From the NCBI RefSeq assembly GCF_028765165.1, contig NZ_JARADB010000012.1:17093-81092 (forward strand): a DNA stretch of 64,000 bases, written 5' to 3'. Under the pieces are notes generated by a model. It saw only the letters and a list, made by a program, of their open reading frames with translations, had not been told where the DNA came from and did no database searches. The position numbers were made by a program, and so were the translations under genes. Source of the DNA: Paenibacillus sp. MAHUQ-63 (GTDB taxonomy: Bacteria > Bacillota > Bacilli > Paenibacillales > NBRC-103111). Of the stretch, positions 1 through 9,188 are shown piece by piece; positions within the stretch are counted from its first letter, which is position 1; each line of letters begins with the position of its first letter.

Positions 1-471
1 CAAATTGGTATTATCAATGGGGATATGAAGCGCTTATCCGGTCCAACGAAATACGAAGGCTTCCAGAAAGCGATGAGCATGTGCAATCTGCAGATTAACC
101 CGGACTGGGTACTGTCGGGCGATTTCCATGAAAGAAGCGGCTATGAAGCCATTCATACGCTTTTGCGTAAACCGAACAGCCTGCCGACTGCCATTATCGC
201 CGCCAATGATTCCGTCGCTTTTGGCGCAATCCGTGCGCTTAAAGAGAATGGGCTAGAGGTACCCAAGGATATATCTATTCTCGGTTTCGACGATCACGTG
301 TTAAGCGCCAAACATCATCCCGCCCTTACAACAATTCGCGTCGATTTCGGCGATATGCTGAAGCATTTGACGGCAGACGTGATCGCCAAAATAGAACGGG
401 AAACGTCGGATATTAAAGAAATCACCATTGAGTGCAGCCTGGTTGTCAGAGACTCGTGCAGAAGGATCTAA
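1..471 (+). CDS. LacI-family transcriptional regulator, 3' part only
   Basis: The reading frame is open from base 1, so the gene begins upstream of the window and the DNA-binding helix-turn-helix is not seen. The 156 visible residues are the C-terminal half of a LacI/PurR effector-binding domain. Family hallmarks are the IIAANDSVAFGAIRAL helix, the strand-loop ILGFDDH and the P-x-LTTIR segment near the end. Such proteins repress sugar operons until the sugar binds. The transporter and catabolic operon starts about 175 bases downstream on the same strand, so this is probably its local regulator; that link is inferred from position only. Confidence 0.9.
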   Translation, partial: QIGIINGDMKRLSGPTKYEGFQKAMSMCNLQINPDWVLSGDFHERSGYEAIHTLLRKPNSLPTAIIAANDSVAFGAIRALKENGLEVPKDISILGFDDHVLSAKHHPALTTIRVDFGDMLKHLTADVIAKIERETSDIKEITIECSLVVRDSCRRI

Positions 472-645
472 ATTTTTTTGTCGTATCATAAACGCGCGTT
501 CACACATGTACATGCCAAGATCGATTGTATGAATAGCGCATGAATCATTCGGTTAGGTGTCCACCGCTTCAACAAACCCTTGGTGTTAAGCAGCGATAAA
601 AGGCTGTGTCACAATAGCATTTAAAAGATAAGGGAGGAATTGCAA

Positions 646-2331
646 GTGAAAAAGAGGATCACCAAACGAGTTCTGCCCCCCGCTTTGGCCTTGCTTATGG
701 TTCTAGGTATTGCAGCATGCGAAAGCGCTCCCACAGCGTCCGATGCAGGTCAAACAGCCGCCGCTAGCGGAACCCCTAATAACACAGACCCTTCCGGAAA
801 GTATGAAAAGCCGATAACGATGTCATGGGCCGTCCAAACCGCGGCCGCCTCCAAGCTTTTAGACAAGGAGACTTGGGAGGATAACCGCTGGAGCCGATTG
901 ATTAAAGACAAGCTCAACATCGATCTCAAGGTTGCCTTCTCTGCGGACAGCAGTACGGACGCATACAAAAACAAGCTGAATGCCGTCATCGCTTCCGGCG
1001 AACTGCCGGATATATTCAAAACGCAGGACGCTAACGTTTTCTTGCAGCTGGCACAGAACGGACAGCTTGCCGATCTCACCGATGTCTTCAACAAATATGC
1101 CTCTGATTCACTGAAGGAATATCAGAAGAGATTCGCCGATTCATTCAAGGGCGCCACGATTGACGGCAAGCTCTACGCCATACCGCGTATGAACGACAAC
1201 TTCCACGAAGCGCCATTTCTCTGGATTCGGGAAGACTGGCTGAAGAACACGAATTCGCAGCCTCCGAAGACCATTGAAGAAATGGTCGCTCTTGCCGAGA
1301 AGTTCGCTACCGGTGACCCGGATGGGAACGGCATCAATGGGGACACTTACGGACTTGCTCTCAACAAGGATCTTATCCGACAAAATCACGGCAGCATTCT
1401 GGGGCTAGTCTCTGCATTTGGCGTTCCCGGACGTGACGAGAGTATGTTCTACCGCGACGAGAATGGCAAAATGACGTTTGCTTGGATCCAACCGAACATG
1501 AAGCAAGCGCTCTCTTTGTTGGCGGATATGTATAAGAAAGGCCTGATTAACAAGGAGTTTACCGCCAAAAATGAATCCGCGCTGGTTGAAGATATTACGA
1601 GCGGTAAGATCGGCATGGCTTACGGCAGCAACTGGGGTACCTGGTACCCTTATAATAATGTTTACAAAAAGAGCGGTGTGATCGTACATCCTTACGCGAT
1701 TCCCACAAAGGCCGGTATCGACTACAAGGTTGGTATCGAAAGCAACGCTGTCGGTCAGATGACGATGGTCAGTGCGGACTACAAAAATCCGGAAGCCGCC
1801 ATCAAGATTCTCAATCTGTACGATCAGACCGTCAATTACTCAACGAAGGAAGACTATCTGAACTACTGGTCGAATGAGCAGTATAGGCTATCTCCTATCT
1901 ATATCGATCAACCGGGCGAAGTTTACGCAGCCGATTTATTGAAAGCGTTTGACAAAGGCTCGTCTGACGGTCTCGCACCCGCTGCAAAGCCATTATACGA
2001 TTATATTAAAGGCTTCGAGGACGGCTCACTTGCCAAAGACGACAATGCCTTCGGTACTTGGGGCCAGATGTCCAAATCCGGATCTCTGCCGATTGTATTG
2101 AACAAATACATGCCTGAGAAGGCGATTGTTCAGAGTATCCTGGGTATCGAGAGACCGGAAGTCTGGCTGACGAACGTTGCCTCGCTCGATACGCTTACGA
2201 TCACGTCCTTTACCGATATCATTACCGGCACGAAGCCAGTCGATTCTTTCGACACCTTCGTCCAGCAGTGGCTGAAGGCGGGCGGTCAGAAAACGCTCGA
2301 CGAGCTAGACAAGATGTATCCGGCCAAATAG
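646..2331 (+). CDS. Extracellular solute-binding lipoprotein of a carbohydrate ABC importer
   Basis: A 561-residue protein with a lipoprotein signal: basic N-terminus, hydrophobic stretch and lipobox IAAC with Cys25 as the lipidated residue. It then has a low-complexity Ala/Ser/Thr linker and a family-1-type binding fold. The family signature DPDGNGINGDTYGL is present. The start is taken as GTG at 646 because GGGAGGA lies about 8 bases upstream; a TTG at 640 would sit too close to it. It would capture an oligosaccharide or sugar acid outside the membrane and hand it to the two permeases that follow. No ATPase is encoded nearby, as is usual for this family, which borrows a shared MsmX-like ATPase. 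The substrate cannot be read from sequence. Confidence 0.93.
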   Translation: MKKRITKRVLPPALALLMVLGIAACESAPTASDAGQTAAASGTPNNTDPSGKYEKPITMSWAVQTAAASKLLDKETWEDNRWSRLIKDKLNIDLKVAFSADSSTDAYKNKLNAVIASGELPDIFKTQDANVFLQLAQNGQLADLTDVFNKYASDSLKEYQKRFADSFKGATIDGKLYAIPRMNDNFHEAPFLWIREDWLKNTNSQPPKTIEEMVALAEKFATGDPDGNGINGDTYGLALNKDLIRQNHGSILGLVSAFGVPGRDESMFYRDENGKMTFAWIQPNMKQALSLLADMYKKGLINKEFTAKNESALVEDITSGKIGMAYGSNWGTWYPYNNVYKKSGVIVHPYAIPTKAGIDYKVGIESNAVGQMTMVSADYKNPEAAIKILNLYDQTVNYSTKEDYLNYWSNEQYRLSPIYIDQPGEVYAADLLKAFDKGSSDGLAPAAKPLYDYIKGFEDGSLAKDDNAFGTWGQMSKSGSLPIVLNKYMPEKAIVQSILGIERPEVWLTNVASLDTLTITSFTDIITGTKPVDSFDTFVQQWLKAGGQKTLDELDKMYPAK

Positions 2332-2350
2332 TTTCGTGCACTTCCAAGGG

Positions 2351-2375
2351 CTGCGGCGGGGGATTCCCGCCGTAG
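2351..2375 (+). terminator. Intercistronic hairpin behind the binding-protein gene
   Basis: Two arms (CTGCGGCGGG and CCCGCCGTAG) form a 10-bp stem with one G-U pair and a GGATT loop, followed by TTATTT. It lies between the binding-protein stop and the permease ribosome site. In such operons a hairpin here usually protects the upstream message or partly terminates, so that more binding protein than permease is made. That role is inferred. Confidence 0.6.
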
Positions 2376-2412
2376 TTATTTAGCCGATTCATTGACAGGA
2401 GGCGGTGTCCTT

Positions 2413-3330
2413 ATGCTTGGCAGTCTGAAACGGAAAGATAGGTTGGTCAGAGAGCTTCCCTTGTATTTGATGCTGCTCCCCGCGGTTGCCCTGGTCGCTA
2501 TCTACAGCTACGGTTCTATGGCCGGCGTTGTGATCGCATTTCAGAAATTTATTCCGGCCAGAGGTTTGTTCGGAGACCAGAGATGGGTAGGTTTTCAAAA
2601 CTTCGTTACGTTGTTCTCCATGCCCAATATATGGCCGGTTATTCGTAATACGGTCGTTATTGCTTTGTGCAAAATGGTTGCAGGCATCATTGTTCCGGTC
2701 GTGTTCGCTCTATTGCTCAACGAACTTAGAGGTATTTTGACTAAGCGCATTTTCCAGACGATGGTCTATTTACCGCATTTCCTATCGTGGGTCATCTTAT
2801 CCGGCATCCTTATTAATCTTCTGTCCCCGAGAGAGGGGATTGTCAACATACTCCTAACCAAATTGGGGATGGAGCCCGTCTTTTTCCTCGGCAATCCGAG
2901 CGTGTTTCCGGCCACGATGGTCGTTAGCGATATCTGGAAGACCTTCGGATTCGGATCGGTGATTTACTTGGCAGCCCTTACGAGTATAGATCCTGCGCTT
3001 TATGAAGCGGCAGTTATCGATGGAGCCAATCGTTGGCGGCAAACATGGCACATCACTCTGCCGGGCATTTCATCAATGGTTGTTCTGATGAGCGTGTTGG
3101 GGCTCGCCAATATCCTGAATGGCGGCTTCGATCAAATCTATAATTTGTATAGTCCTGTCGTCTACTCGACCGGTGATATTTTGGATACCTTTGTGTTCCG
3201 GCTTGGGATTGAACAGGCACAATATTCACTTTCCACTGCTGCAGGCTTGTTTAAATCGGGGGTATCGCTCGTATTTATCGTGGTGTCTTACTATTTGGCT
3301 GACAAATTAACCGGATATCGAGTGTTCTAA
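2413..3330 (+). CDS. ABC sugar permease, LplB type
   Basis: A 305-residue membrane protein with about six transmembrane helices. The cytoplasmic EAA loop that docks the ATPase is visible as EAAVIDGANRWRQ..ITLP. The N-terminal part (YLMLLPAVALVAIYSYGSM) and the middle segment PHFLSWVILSGI are typical of LplB-like subunits that pair with a YtcP-like partner. The start is ATG 2413, served by AGGAGG 10 bases upstream; an upstream TTG at 2392 lies before that ribosome site. It is second in the operon, between the binding protein and the second permease, and forms half of the translocation channel. Confidence 0.93.
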   Translation: MLGSLKRKDRLVRELPLYLMLLPAVALVAIYSYGSMAGVVIAFQKFIPARGLFGDQRWVGFQNFVTLFSMPNIWPVIRNTVVIALCKMVAGIIVPVVFALLLNELRGILTKRIFQTMVYLPHFLSWVILSGILINLLSPREGIVNILLTKLGMEPVFFLGNPSVFPATMVVSDIWKTFGFGSVIYLAALTSIDPALYEAAVIDGANRWRQTWHITLPGISSMVVLMSVLGLANILNGGFDQIYNLYSPVVYSTGDILDTFVFRLGIEQAQYSLSTAAGLFKSGVSLVFIVVSYYLADKLTGYRVF

Positions 3331-3343
3331 CGGAGGACAGACA

Positions 3344-4243
3344 ATGAAGATTAAGGTCTCATTATCTCGTAAAATTTTCCTGGTGAGCAATACGGTTTTT
3401 CTGCTTATGGTTGCATTCGTATGTATAGCCCCATTTATCAACCTGTTGGCGGTGTCTTTCTCCGACAAAACAGCCGTCGCTGCAGGAGAGGTTACCTTTT
3501 ATCCTGTCGGCTTTACAACGATCTCGTATGAGTTTATTACGAACAACTCGAAGTTCTTCATGTCTCTTGTCGTTTCTCTTAAACGGACGGCGATTGGCGT
3601 ACCGATCAATCTGCTATTAATCGTATTGACGGCATATCCGCTCTCCAAAACGACAACGGATTTCAGGGCACGGAATCTATTCTCATGGTTCTTTGTAATC
3701 ACCATACTTTTCAACGCCGGTTTAATACCAACCTATATGGTGGTCAAGAGCACCGGGTTGATGAATTCCATCTGGGCGTTAGTCTTGCCGGGCGCGCTTC
3801 CCGTATTCAGTATGTTAGTCGTGATGAACTATATGAGAAGTCTGCCGAAGGAATTGCTGGAGGCGTCCTATATCGACGGCGCCAGTCATATCCAGACGCT
3901 GATAAGAGTCGTGCTGCCAGTCTCAGCGCCTACGATCGCTACCGTCACCCTTTTCTCGTTCGTAGACCATTGGAACAGCTGGTTTGACGGCATGATTTAT
4001 ATGAACCAAATAGAAAATTACCCTTTACAGACATACTTGCAAACGGTAGTTGTGAACCCGGAGGAGTTTATCCGTAACAACACCGATCTTAGCGGCAATT
4101 TATCTAAATATTTATCTATGGTAAGTGCCCGGACCACAGGCGCTGCTCAAATGTTCTTAGCGATGATACCGATTCTGTGTATTTATCCGTACCTGCAAAA
4201 GTATTTCACAACAGGACTTGTGATGGGCAGCGTAAAAGAATGA
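3344..4243 (+). CDS. ABC sugar permease, YtcP/AraQ type
   Basis: A 299-residue membrane protein, the second half of the channel. It begins 13 bases after the first permease stop with CGGAGGA as ribosome site. The EAA loop reads EASYIDGASHIQT..VVLP. The segment SFVDHWNSWFDGMIYM and the C-terminal FLQKYFTTGLVMGSVKE are characteristic of the CarQ/YtcP branch. Together with the preceding two genes it forms an importer whose ATPase is encoded elsewhere. Confidence 0.93.
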   Translation: MKIKVSLSRKIFLVSNTVFLLMVAFVCIAPFINLLAVSFSDKTAVAAGEVTFYPVGFTTISYEFITNNSKFFMSLVVSLKRTAIGVPINLLLIVLTAYPLSKTTTDFRARNLFSWFFVITILFNAGLIPTYMVVKSTGLMNSIWALVLPGALPVFSMLVVMNYMRSLPKELLEASYIDGASHIQTLIRVVLPVSAPTIATVTLFSFVDHWNSWFDGMIYMNQIENYPLQTYLQTVVVNPEEFIRNNTDLSGNLSKYLSMVSARTTGAAQMFLAMIPILCIYPYLQKYFTTGLVMGSVKE

Positions 4244-4262
4244 GGCAGGGAGAGGTGGAAGC

Positions 4263-5171
4263 ATGAAGATATTCGTAACCGGGGGTACTGGTTTTATTGG
4301 CTCCTATGTGGTTAAGGAACTGCTAACATATGGACATGAGATTACCCTCTTAGCCAGGAATGTGAACAAAATATCGGGCTTCTTGGACCATGGTCAAATC
4401 CGCTTTGTGGCGGGAGCCATGGATGACGTCCATGCAATCGCTGCAGGACTTGCGGGGCAAGATGCGTGCATCCATATCGCGCTGGCGTGGCCGGAACAGG
4501 GCAGGATCGCCGATGAAATGTTAATCAATGAAACATTGCCTTCGGTTCGCCTGTTCCAGATGGCGGCGGAAGCGGGAGTTAAGAAGATGATTTATACCTC
4601 TTCCATCGCCAGCTTCGGCTCGGCGCCTAACGATGATAGGGGTTATACAAGGCCAAGTAGTTATTATGGTGCCACCAAGGCCGCGACGGAAGCTTATCTC
4701 ATGGCTATCGCCACGCAAAATAACATTCAGGCGAATGTTATACGGCCGGGTTATACGTTTGGCAACCCCTGCGTAGAGGGCGGGCCCCTCTATCCAGATC
4801 GCAAAATCGTAAATATGGTCAGGAGTGCCCTCCGAAACGAATCCATGTCCTTCATTAAGAATGACGGTACACAATTCATCTGGGCGGGAGACCTTGCCAA
4901 AGTATATGCCGCGTTGCTCCATGCCGATGAGCTGGATCGGGGCTATTATACCGCCGTGAGCACGGAATACCGTACATGGGCCCAAATCGCGCAAATGGCT
5001 GTGGACCTCCTCGGGTCCCAAAGCCAAATCCAACTTGTTGACAAGGGACGGCCTGAACCTCAGGGCATACCCATCGACGTTACGCAAATCAAGAATACGT
5101 TTGGGTTTGCTTTCAAGGCCGATGCGTACATGAAGGAGCACCTTCAGTACCTAAGCACGTTGGAATGGTAA
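4263..5171 (+). CDS. NAD-dependent epimerase/dehydratase (extended SDR)
   Basis: A 302-residue extended short-chain dehydrogenase. The dinucleotide-binding motif TGGTGFIG is at residues 6-13, the catalytic Tyr135-x3-Lys139 lies in YYGATKA, and the substrate-side motif VIRPGYTFG follows. Members interconvert or oxidise sugars or nucleotide sugars using a tightly bound NAD. It starts 20 bases after the permease with a purine-rich site, so it is co-transcribed with the importer. A role in the same carbohydrate pathway is inferred from the operon; the exact reaction is unknown. Confidence 0.88.
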   Translation: MKIFVTGGTGFIGSYVVKELLTYGHEITLLARNVNKISGFLDHGQIRFVAGAMDDVHAIAAGLAGQDACIHIALAWPEQGRIADEMLINETLPSVRLFQMAAEAGVKKMIYTSSIASFGSAPNDDRGYTRPSSYYGATKAATEAYLMAIATQNNIQANVIRPGYTFGNPCVEGGPLYPDRKIVNMVRSALRNESMSFIKNDGTQFIWAGDLAKVYAALLHADELDRGYYTAVSTEYRTWAQIAQMAVDLLGSQSQIQLVDKGRPEPQGIPIDVTQIKNTFGFAFKADAYMKEHLQYLSTLEW

Positions 5172-5233
5172 TCCATTAGCCGCCGAACAGCTGAAGGTGC
5201 TGGCCTGTCCATTTTCATTGAGGGAGTGACTGT

Positions 5234-6634
5234 ATGACGGATCCATATGAGTCAACTTTAGACCGCGTCAATACCTATTCAAGACCGTCCGAACTTAGAA
5301 TTACAGACATGCGTTTTGTAGATTTGGCAGGAGCACCGATGCATTGCACACTCGTAAAAATTTACACAAACCAAGGTATAACGGGCATTGGGGAACTGAG
5401 GGATTTTGGCAGCCGCACGTATGCGGCCATGCTGAAAGGCCGATTGCTAGGTGAGAATCCGTGCAATGTAGATAAATTGTTTCGCAGGCTCAAACAGTTC
5501 ATGGGCACCGGGAGACAAGCCGGAGGCGTAGCCGGCATCGAAATCGCCTTATGGGATCTCGCCGGTAAAGCTTACGGTGTGCCCGTTTACCAGATGCTCG
5601 GCGGGAAATTCCGAGATGAAGTTCGTGTTTATTGCGATCTAGGGGTGAATACGCCAGGGCTGCCAGGTGACGGCTATTCGATGGGCAAGCGCTTGAAGAA
5701 GTTCGCTGACGAACAAGGCTTCACCATGGTCAAGGCGGTGCTCGGCGTAGAGAGTCTGCAAGATCTTTATCCGCACGAAGAGTTAATATCCGCCCCTGGC
5801 AGCGAGGTGGAGAATTATCTGAAGGCTTCACGATATAATTTCGATTTTATTAAAAACCGCAGGCATACGCCCTATGGACCGGAGTTTCAACAGCGTAACC
5901 GGGCTTATGACACGGTCAATACGCAGTCTCCGTATACCATGTTCCGAATGACGGAACGCGGTTTGGACCGGTATGAAGAGGAGGTTGCGCATATGCGTGA
6001 AATCCTTGGATATAAAATGCCATTAGCGATAGATCACCTGGGCTATTTAAATTTCGAAGACGCCGTACGGCTGTTGCGCCGGCTTGAGAAATATAATCTA
6101 CTATGGGCAGAAGATATGCTGCCTTGCACCTACACGGAGGAATATAAGCGGCTTAGCCAGTTAACCTCGACGCCACTGGCTACCGGTGAGGATTTATCGA
6201 CATTGGAAAGCTTCGAGGATTTGATTATGAACAGGGCCGTGCCTATTATCCATCCTGACATTTGTTCTTCGGGCATTTACGAAACGAAGAAAATAGGTGA
6301 TTTGGCTCAACGATATCATGTAGCCATGGCCATGCATATGTGTGAGACGCCTGTGGCGGCACTGGCTACAGCACACATGGGTGTAGCCACGGAGAATTTT
6401 ATCGCCACCGAGTTCAATGCACCTGATGTTCCATGGTGGAACGATATCATAACAGGTTATGGCGGAAATGTAATTCAGAACGGATTTATCCGTGTGTCGG
6501 ATAAGCCTGGGCTTGGCTTCGACGATATTAACGATGAAGTCATCAAGGACCATTTGATGCCGGGGTTTCCCGATATGTGGGCTTCTACCGATCAGTGGAA
6601 CACTGAGTATGCTAACGATCGTTTATTTAGCTGA
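5234..6634 (+). CDS. Enolase-superfamily sugar-acid dehydratase (RspA/mannonate dehydratase-like)
   Basis: A 466-residue protein of the mandelate racemase/muconate-lactonizing group. Three acidic Mg ligands occur with the exact 26-residue spacing typical of mannonate dehydratase-like members: Asp267 (AIDHLG), Glu293 (WAEDML) and Glu319 (ATGEDL). The C-terminal barrel part has HPDICSSGI and MHMCETPVAALA. Family members abstract a proton next to a carboxylate and dehydrate aldonic or uronic acids. The usual Asp-x-His of classical mannonate dehydratases reads Asp267-His268-Leu269 here, so the specificity may differ. The protein is about 60 residues longer than typical, with extra sequence around residues 175-245. 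It sits mid-operon. Confidence 0.85.
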   Translation: MTDPYESTLDRVNTYSRPSELRITDMRFVDLAGAPMHCTLVKIYTNQGITGIGELRDFGSRTYAAMLKGRLLGENPCNVDKLFRRLKQFMGTGRQAGGVAGIEIALWDLAGKAYGVPVYQMLGGKFRDEVRVYCDLGVNTPGLPGDGYSMGKRLKKFADEQGFTMVKAVLGVESLQDLYPHEELISAPGSEVENYLKASRYNFDFIKNRRHTPYGPEFQQRNRAYDTVNTQSPYTMFRMTERGLDRYEEEVAHMREILGYKMPLAIDHLGYLNFEDAVRLLRRLEKYNLLWAEDMLPCTYTEEYKRLSQLTSTPLATGEDLSTLESFEDLIMNRAVPIIHPDICSSGIYETKKIGDLAQRYHVAMAMHMCETPVAALATAHMGVATENFIATEFNAPDVPWWNDIITGYGGNVIQNGFIRVSDKPGLGFDDINDEVIKDHLMPGFPDMWASTDQWNTEYANDRLFS

Positions 6635-6666
6635 TCACCATGTTGCCTTTTAAGGAGGAGATGTAA

Positions 6667-7365
6667 ATGAATATTGTGATTACCGGGTCGAATCGCGGTC
6701 TCGGCTGCGAGCTGACTCTTGCTGCCGTACAGAGAGGTCACAAGGTAATAGCCGGAATTCGCTCACTGGAACTCGAGGGGAAATTAGTAGAGCTGATCGA
6801 CCGTTACCCCGGTCAAATCGAAGCCGTCGAGCTTGATGTAGGCCGTGAAGACACGATAGCCCGCTTAGCGGAGAAGCTGAAGGAAGAGCGGCGGCCGGTC
6901 GATGCGATCATTAATAACGCCGGCATTTTGCTCGGCAGAGGCGTTGCACTGGAACAATTACCGATGGAAGACGTCGTCCGGTCCTTCGAGATTAATTTGT
7001 TCGGTCCAATGATGGTTATCAAGCACTTGCTTCCGCTCATGCCTGATGGGGGCACACGGGCCGTCCTTAACATTTCATCGGAAGCAGGCAGTATAACCAA
7101 CGCGTACGGAGGAGACTATCCTTATGCGATATCCAAAACCGCGATCAACATGTTCTCCAAGCAGTTGAAACAGTATGTGAAAGGGAGAGGAATCCGTGTT
7201 TACGCCATCCACCCGGGTTGGATCCGAACAGACATGGGGGGAGAGAAGGCGCCAGGGGACCCTGCCGAAAACGCCAATCATATCGTCGATATTCTGGAGA
7301 TGAAGACAGACGTAGATCCTGAAAGCTTCTTTATTAACTATAAAGGGGAGCCGATGCCTATTTGA
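6667..7365 (+). CDS. Short-chain dehydrogenase/reductase
   Basis: A 232-residue classical SDR. The cofactor motif TGSNRGLG is at residues 6-13, NNAG at 83-86, and the catalytic Tyr153-x3-Lys157 in YPYAISK. It follows the dehydratase by 32 bases with an AAGGAGGAGA ribosome site, so it belongs to the same transcript. It probably reduces or oxidises an intermediate of the sugar pathway with NAD(P)H. The substrate is not deducible, and these enzymes are often annotated only to family level. Confidence 0.88.
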   Translation: MNIVITGSNRGLGCELTLAAVQRGHKVIAGIRSLELEGKLVELIDRYPGQIEAVELDVGREDTIARLAEKLKEERRPVDAIINNAGILLGRGVALEQLPMEDVVRSFEINLFGPMMVIKHLLPLMPDGGTRAVLNISSEAGSITNAYGGDYPYAISKTAINMFSKQLKQYVKGRGIRVYAIHPGWIRTDMGGEKAPGDPAENANHIVDILEMKTDVDPESFFINYKGEPMPI

Positions 7366-7422
7366 TCCTTATTTGGCCCTATCTACAAGGAATGGCTATT
7401 CACATTTCAAGGGGGAAATCAA

Positions 7423-8205
7423 ATGCCTGACTTTTCAGTTGGATCCTGGTCTTTCCATGCGCTGTATAATTCGGGGAGAATGAGTCTGTTCGGCTATTTG
7501 GAGAGCATGAAGTACCGTTATCGACTTCGTTCGGCGGATATTTGGAACGGTATGATGCTTTCGACGGAGGATGACTATATTCAGAAAGTCAAGGATACGT
7601 TAGATGAAGAAGGAGTAACCGTCGCCAACCTCGCCGTGGACGCTGCCGATGTCTGGCATGACGATCCTGACGTTCGCGAGCATAACCATCAGAAAGCGCT
7701 CCTGTATCTGGCTATTGCGCGTCGGTGGGGAGTCCAATCGCTGCGGATCGATATGGGGGGGATGACGGCAGACATGACGGAAGAGCAGATTGAGTGTTGC
7801 GTGAACCGATACAGGGAATACGCCCAATATGCCCATGATTATGGCTTTCGGGTGGGTCCGCAAACGCATCAGCCGGCAGCCCAGTCACCTCGAAACCTTG
7901 TGCGGATTGCGAATGAAATTGCCGCGCCAGGGTTTGGCATTGTTCTCAATGTTAACCGCTGGCTCACGGACCAGGAAATCGGTGATGAGATGGTAGCCCC
8001 TTTCACCATCCATGCCCAGTTTGATCGAGCTTTTGTGGATTTTACGGGAACCGAGCTGCTTCACAAAGTACAGCTTCTGTGTCAAGCTGGATATCGGGGA
8101 TGTTGGTCGCTTGAGTTCCGTGGCGGCGCCGATGAATACTTGGAAGTTGAGCGCGATTTGCTGACCATACGACAAGCCGTAAGGCTGGCGACTCGTCAAG
8201 ATTAG
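7423..8205 (+). CDS. Sugar phosphate isomerase/epimerase-like TIM-barrel protein
   Basis: A 260-residue protein of the xylose-isomerase-like TIM barrel family (AP endonuclease 2 superfamily). Barrel strands can be followed as ADIWNGM, VTVANLAVD, SLRIDMGG, RVGPQTHQPA and CWSLEFRGG. The conserved acidic and histidine residues at strand ends would bind a divalent metal. An AAGGGGGAAA ribosome site precedes the ATG. It is probably an isomerase or epimerase of the sugar imported by this operon. An assignment to a specific EC reaction is not justified. Confidence 0.82.
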   Translation: MPDFSVGSWSFHALYNSGRMSLFGYLESMKYRYRLRSADIWNGMMLSTEDDYIQKVKDTLDEEGVTVANLAVDAADVWHDDPDVREHNHQKALLYLAIARRWGVQSLRIDMGGMTADMTEEQIECCVNRYREYAQYAHDYGFRVGPQTHQPAAQSPRNLVRIANEIAAPGFGIVLNVNRWLTDQEIGDEMVAPFTIHAQFDRAFVDFTGTELLHKVQLLCQAGYRGCWSLEFRGGADEYLEVERDLLTIRQAVRLATRQD

Positions 8206-8237
8206 AGTTGCTGATGATTAGGAGGGAGAATCAAACC

Positions 8238-9119
8238 GTGAATACATTAAAAGAACCGCGAAAAATGGAAGGAAGACAAGTAAGCAGTATGCTCGAAACC
8301 GTAGATGTCCATAGCGGCGAACGCCGCGTTTTGGCCGAGTTTGACTATCTCATTGAAGCACCGAATTGGACCCTTGACGGCAAGCAGCTCATTTATAACA
8401 GTCTGGGCCGTCTATATACTTACGATCTTGCAACCGGGATAAGTACCGCTATCGACTCCGGTTATGCGATCCAATGCAATAATGATCATGTGCTGTCACC
8501 TGATAACTTGCAAATTGCGGTAAGCCACCATACCTACGAGGACGGTCAGTCCCGCATCTATTTGTTTCCATTCAAGGGTGGCCATCCTGTCCTTATTACG
8601 CCAATGGCCCCTAGTTATTTGCACGGCTGGTCGCCGGATGGGGACACGCTTGCTTATTGCGCAGAGCGGAACGGGGAGTATGATATCTACACCATTTCGG
8701 TGAACGGCGGCATAGAAACACGGTTAACAGATACTCCCGGACTGAATGACGGTCCCGAATATTCGCCGGATGGCAAACACATCTGGTTCAACTCGGTACG
8801 AACTGGGCTTATGCAGGTGTGGCGCATGAATGCCGACGGCAGCGAACAGACGCAGATGACGTTCAACGAAAGCAATAGCTGGTTTCCGCATGTCTCCCCG
8901 GATGGAGAGCTGGTGGCATTCATTACTTATCGCAAGGACGATGTCGCTCCTGGTGACCATCCCGCCAATAAGCATGTAGAAATTCGCGTAATGCCCAGCT
9001 CAGGTGGCGAATTCCGAACGCTTGTCAAGTTGTTCGGCGGACAGGGCACCATCAATGTCAATTCCTGGTCGCCCGACAGCAGACAACTGGCATTTGTCAG
9101 CTACAAGCAGAAAGATTAA
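8238..9119 (+). CDS. TolB-like beta-propeller (PD40 repeat) protein
   Basis: A 293-residue protein with at least five WD40-like PD40 repeats, each marked by S-P-D followed by a hydrophobic strand: LSPDNLQIAV, WSPDGDTLAY, YSPDGKHIWF, VSPDGELVAF and WSPDSRQLAF. No signal peptide is seen, so it is probably cytoplasmic. GTG 8238 is preferred because AGGAGGGAG ends about 9 bases upstream, while the earlier TTG and ATG precede that site. Related propellers in catabolic operons resemble oligogalacturonide lyase folds; whether this one is an enzyme or a binding protein is unknown. Confidence 0.8.
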   Translation: MNTLKEPRKMEGRQVSSMLETVDVHSGERRVLAEFDYLIEAPNWTLDGKQLIYNSLGRLYTYDLATGISTAIDSGYAIQCNNDHVLSPDNLQIAVSHHTYEDGQSRIYLFPFKGGHPVLITPMAPSYLHGWSPDGDTLAYCAERNGEYDIYTISVNGGIETRLTDTPGLNDGPEYSPDGKHIWFNSVRTGLMQVWRMNADGSEQTQMTFNESNSWFPHVSPDGELVAFITYRKDDVAPGDHPANKHVEIRVMPSSGGEFRTLVKLFGGQGTINVNSWSPDSRQLAFVSYKQKD

Positions 9120-9188
9120 TTTCGAAGCGGGATCTCCAATGGAAATGCAAATGTCTAATTAAATCAGTCCCCAAAAGGAGCGGGAAAT

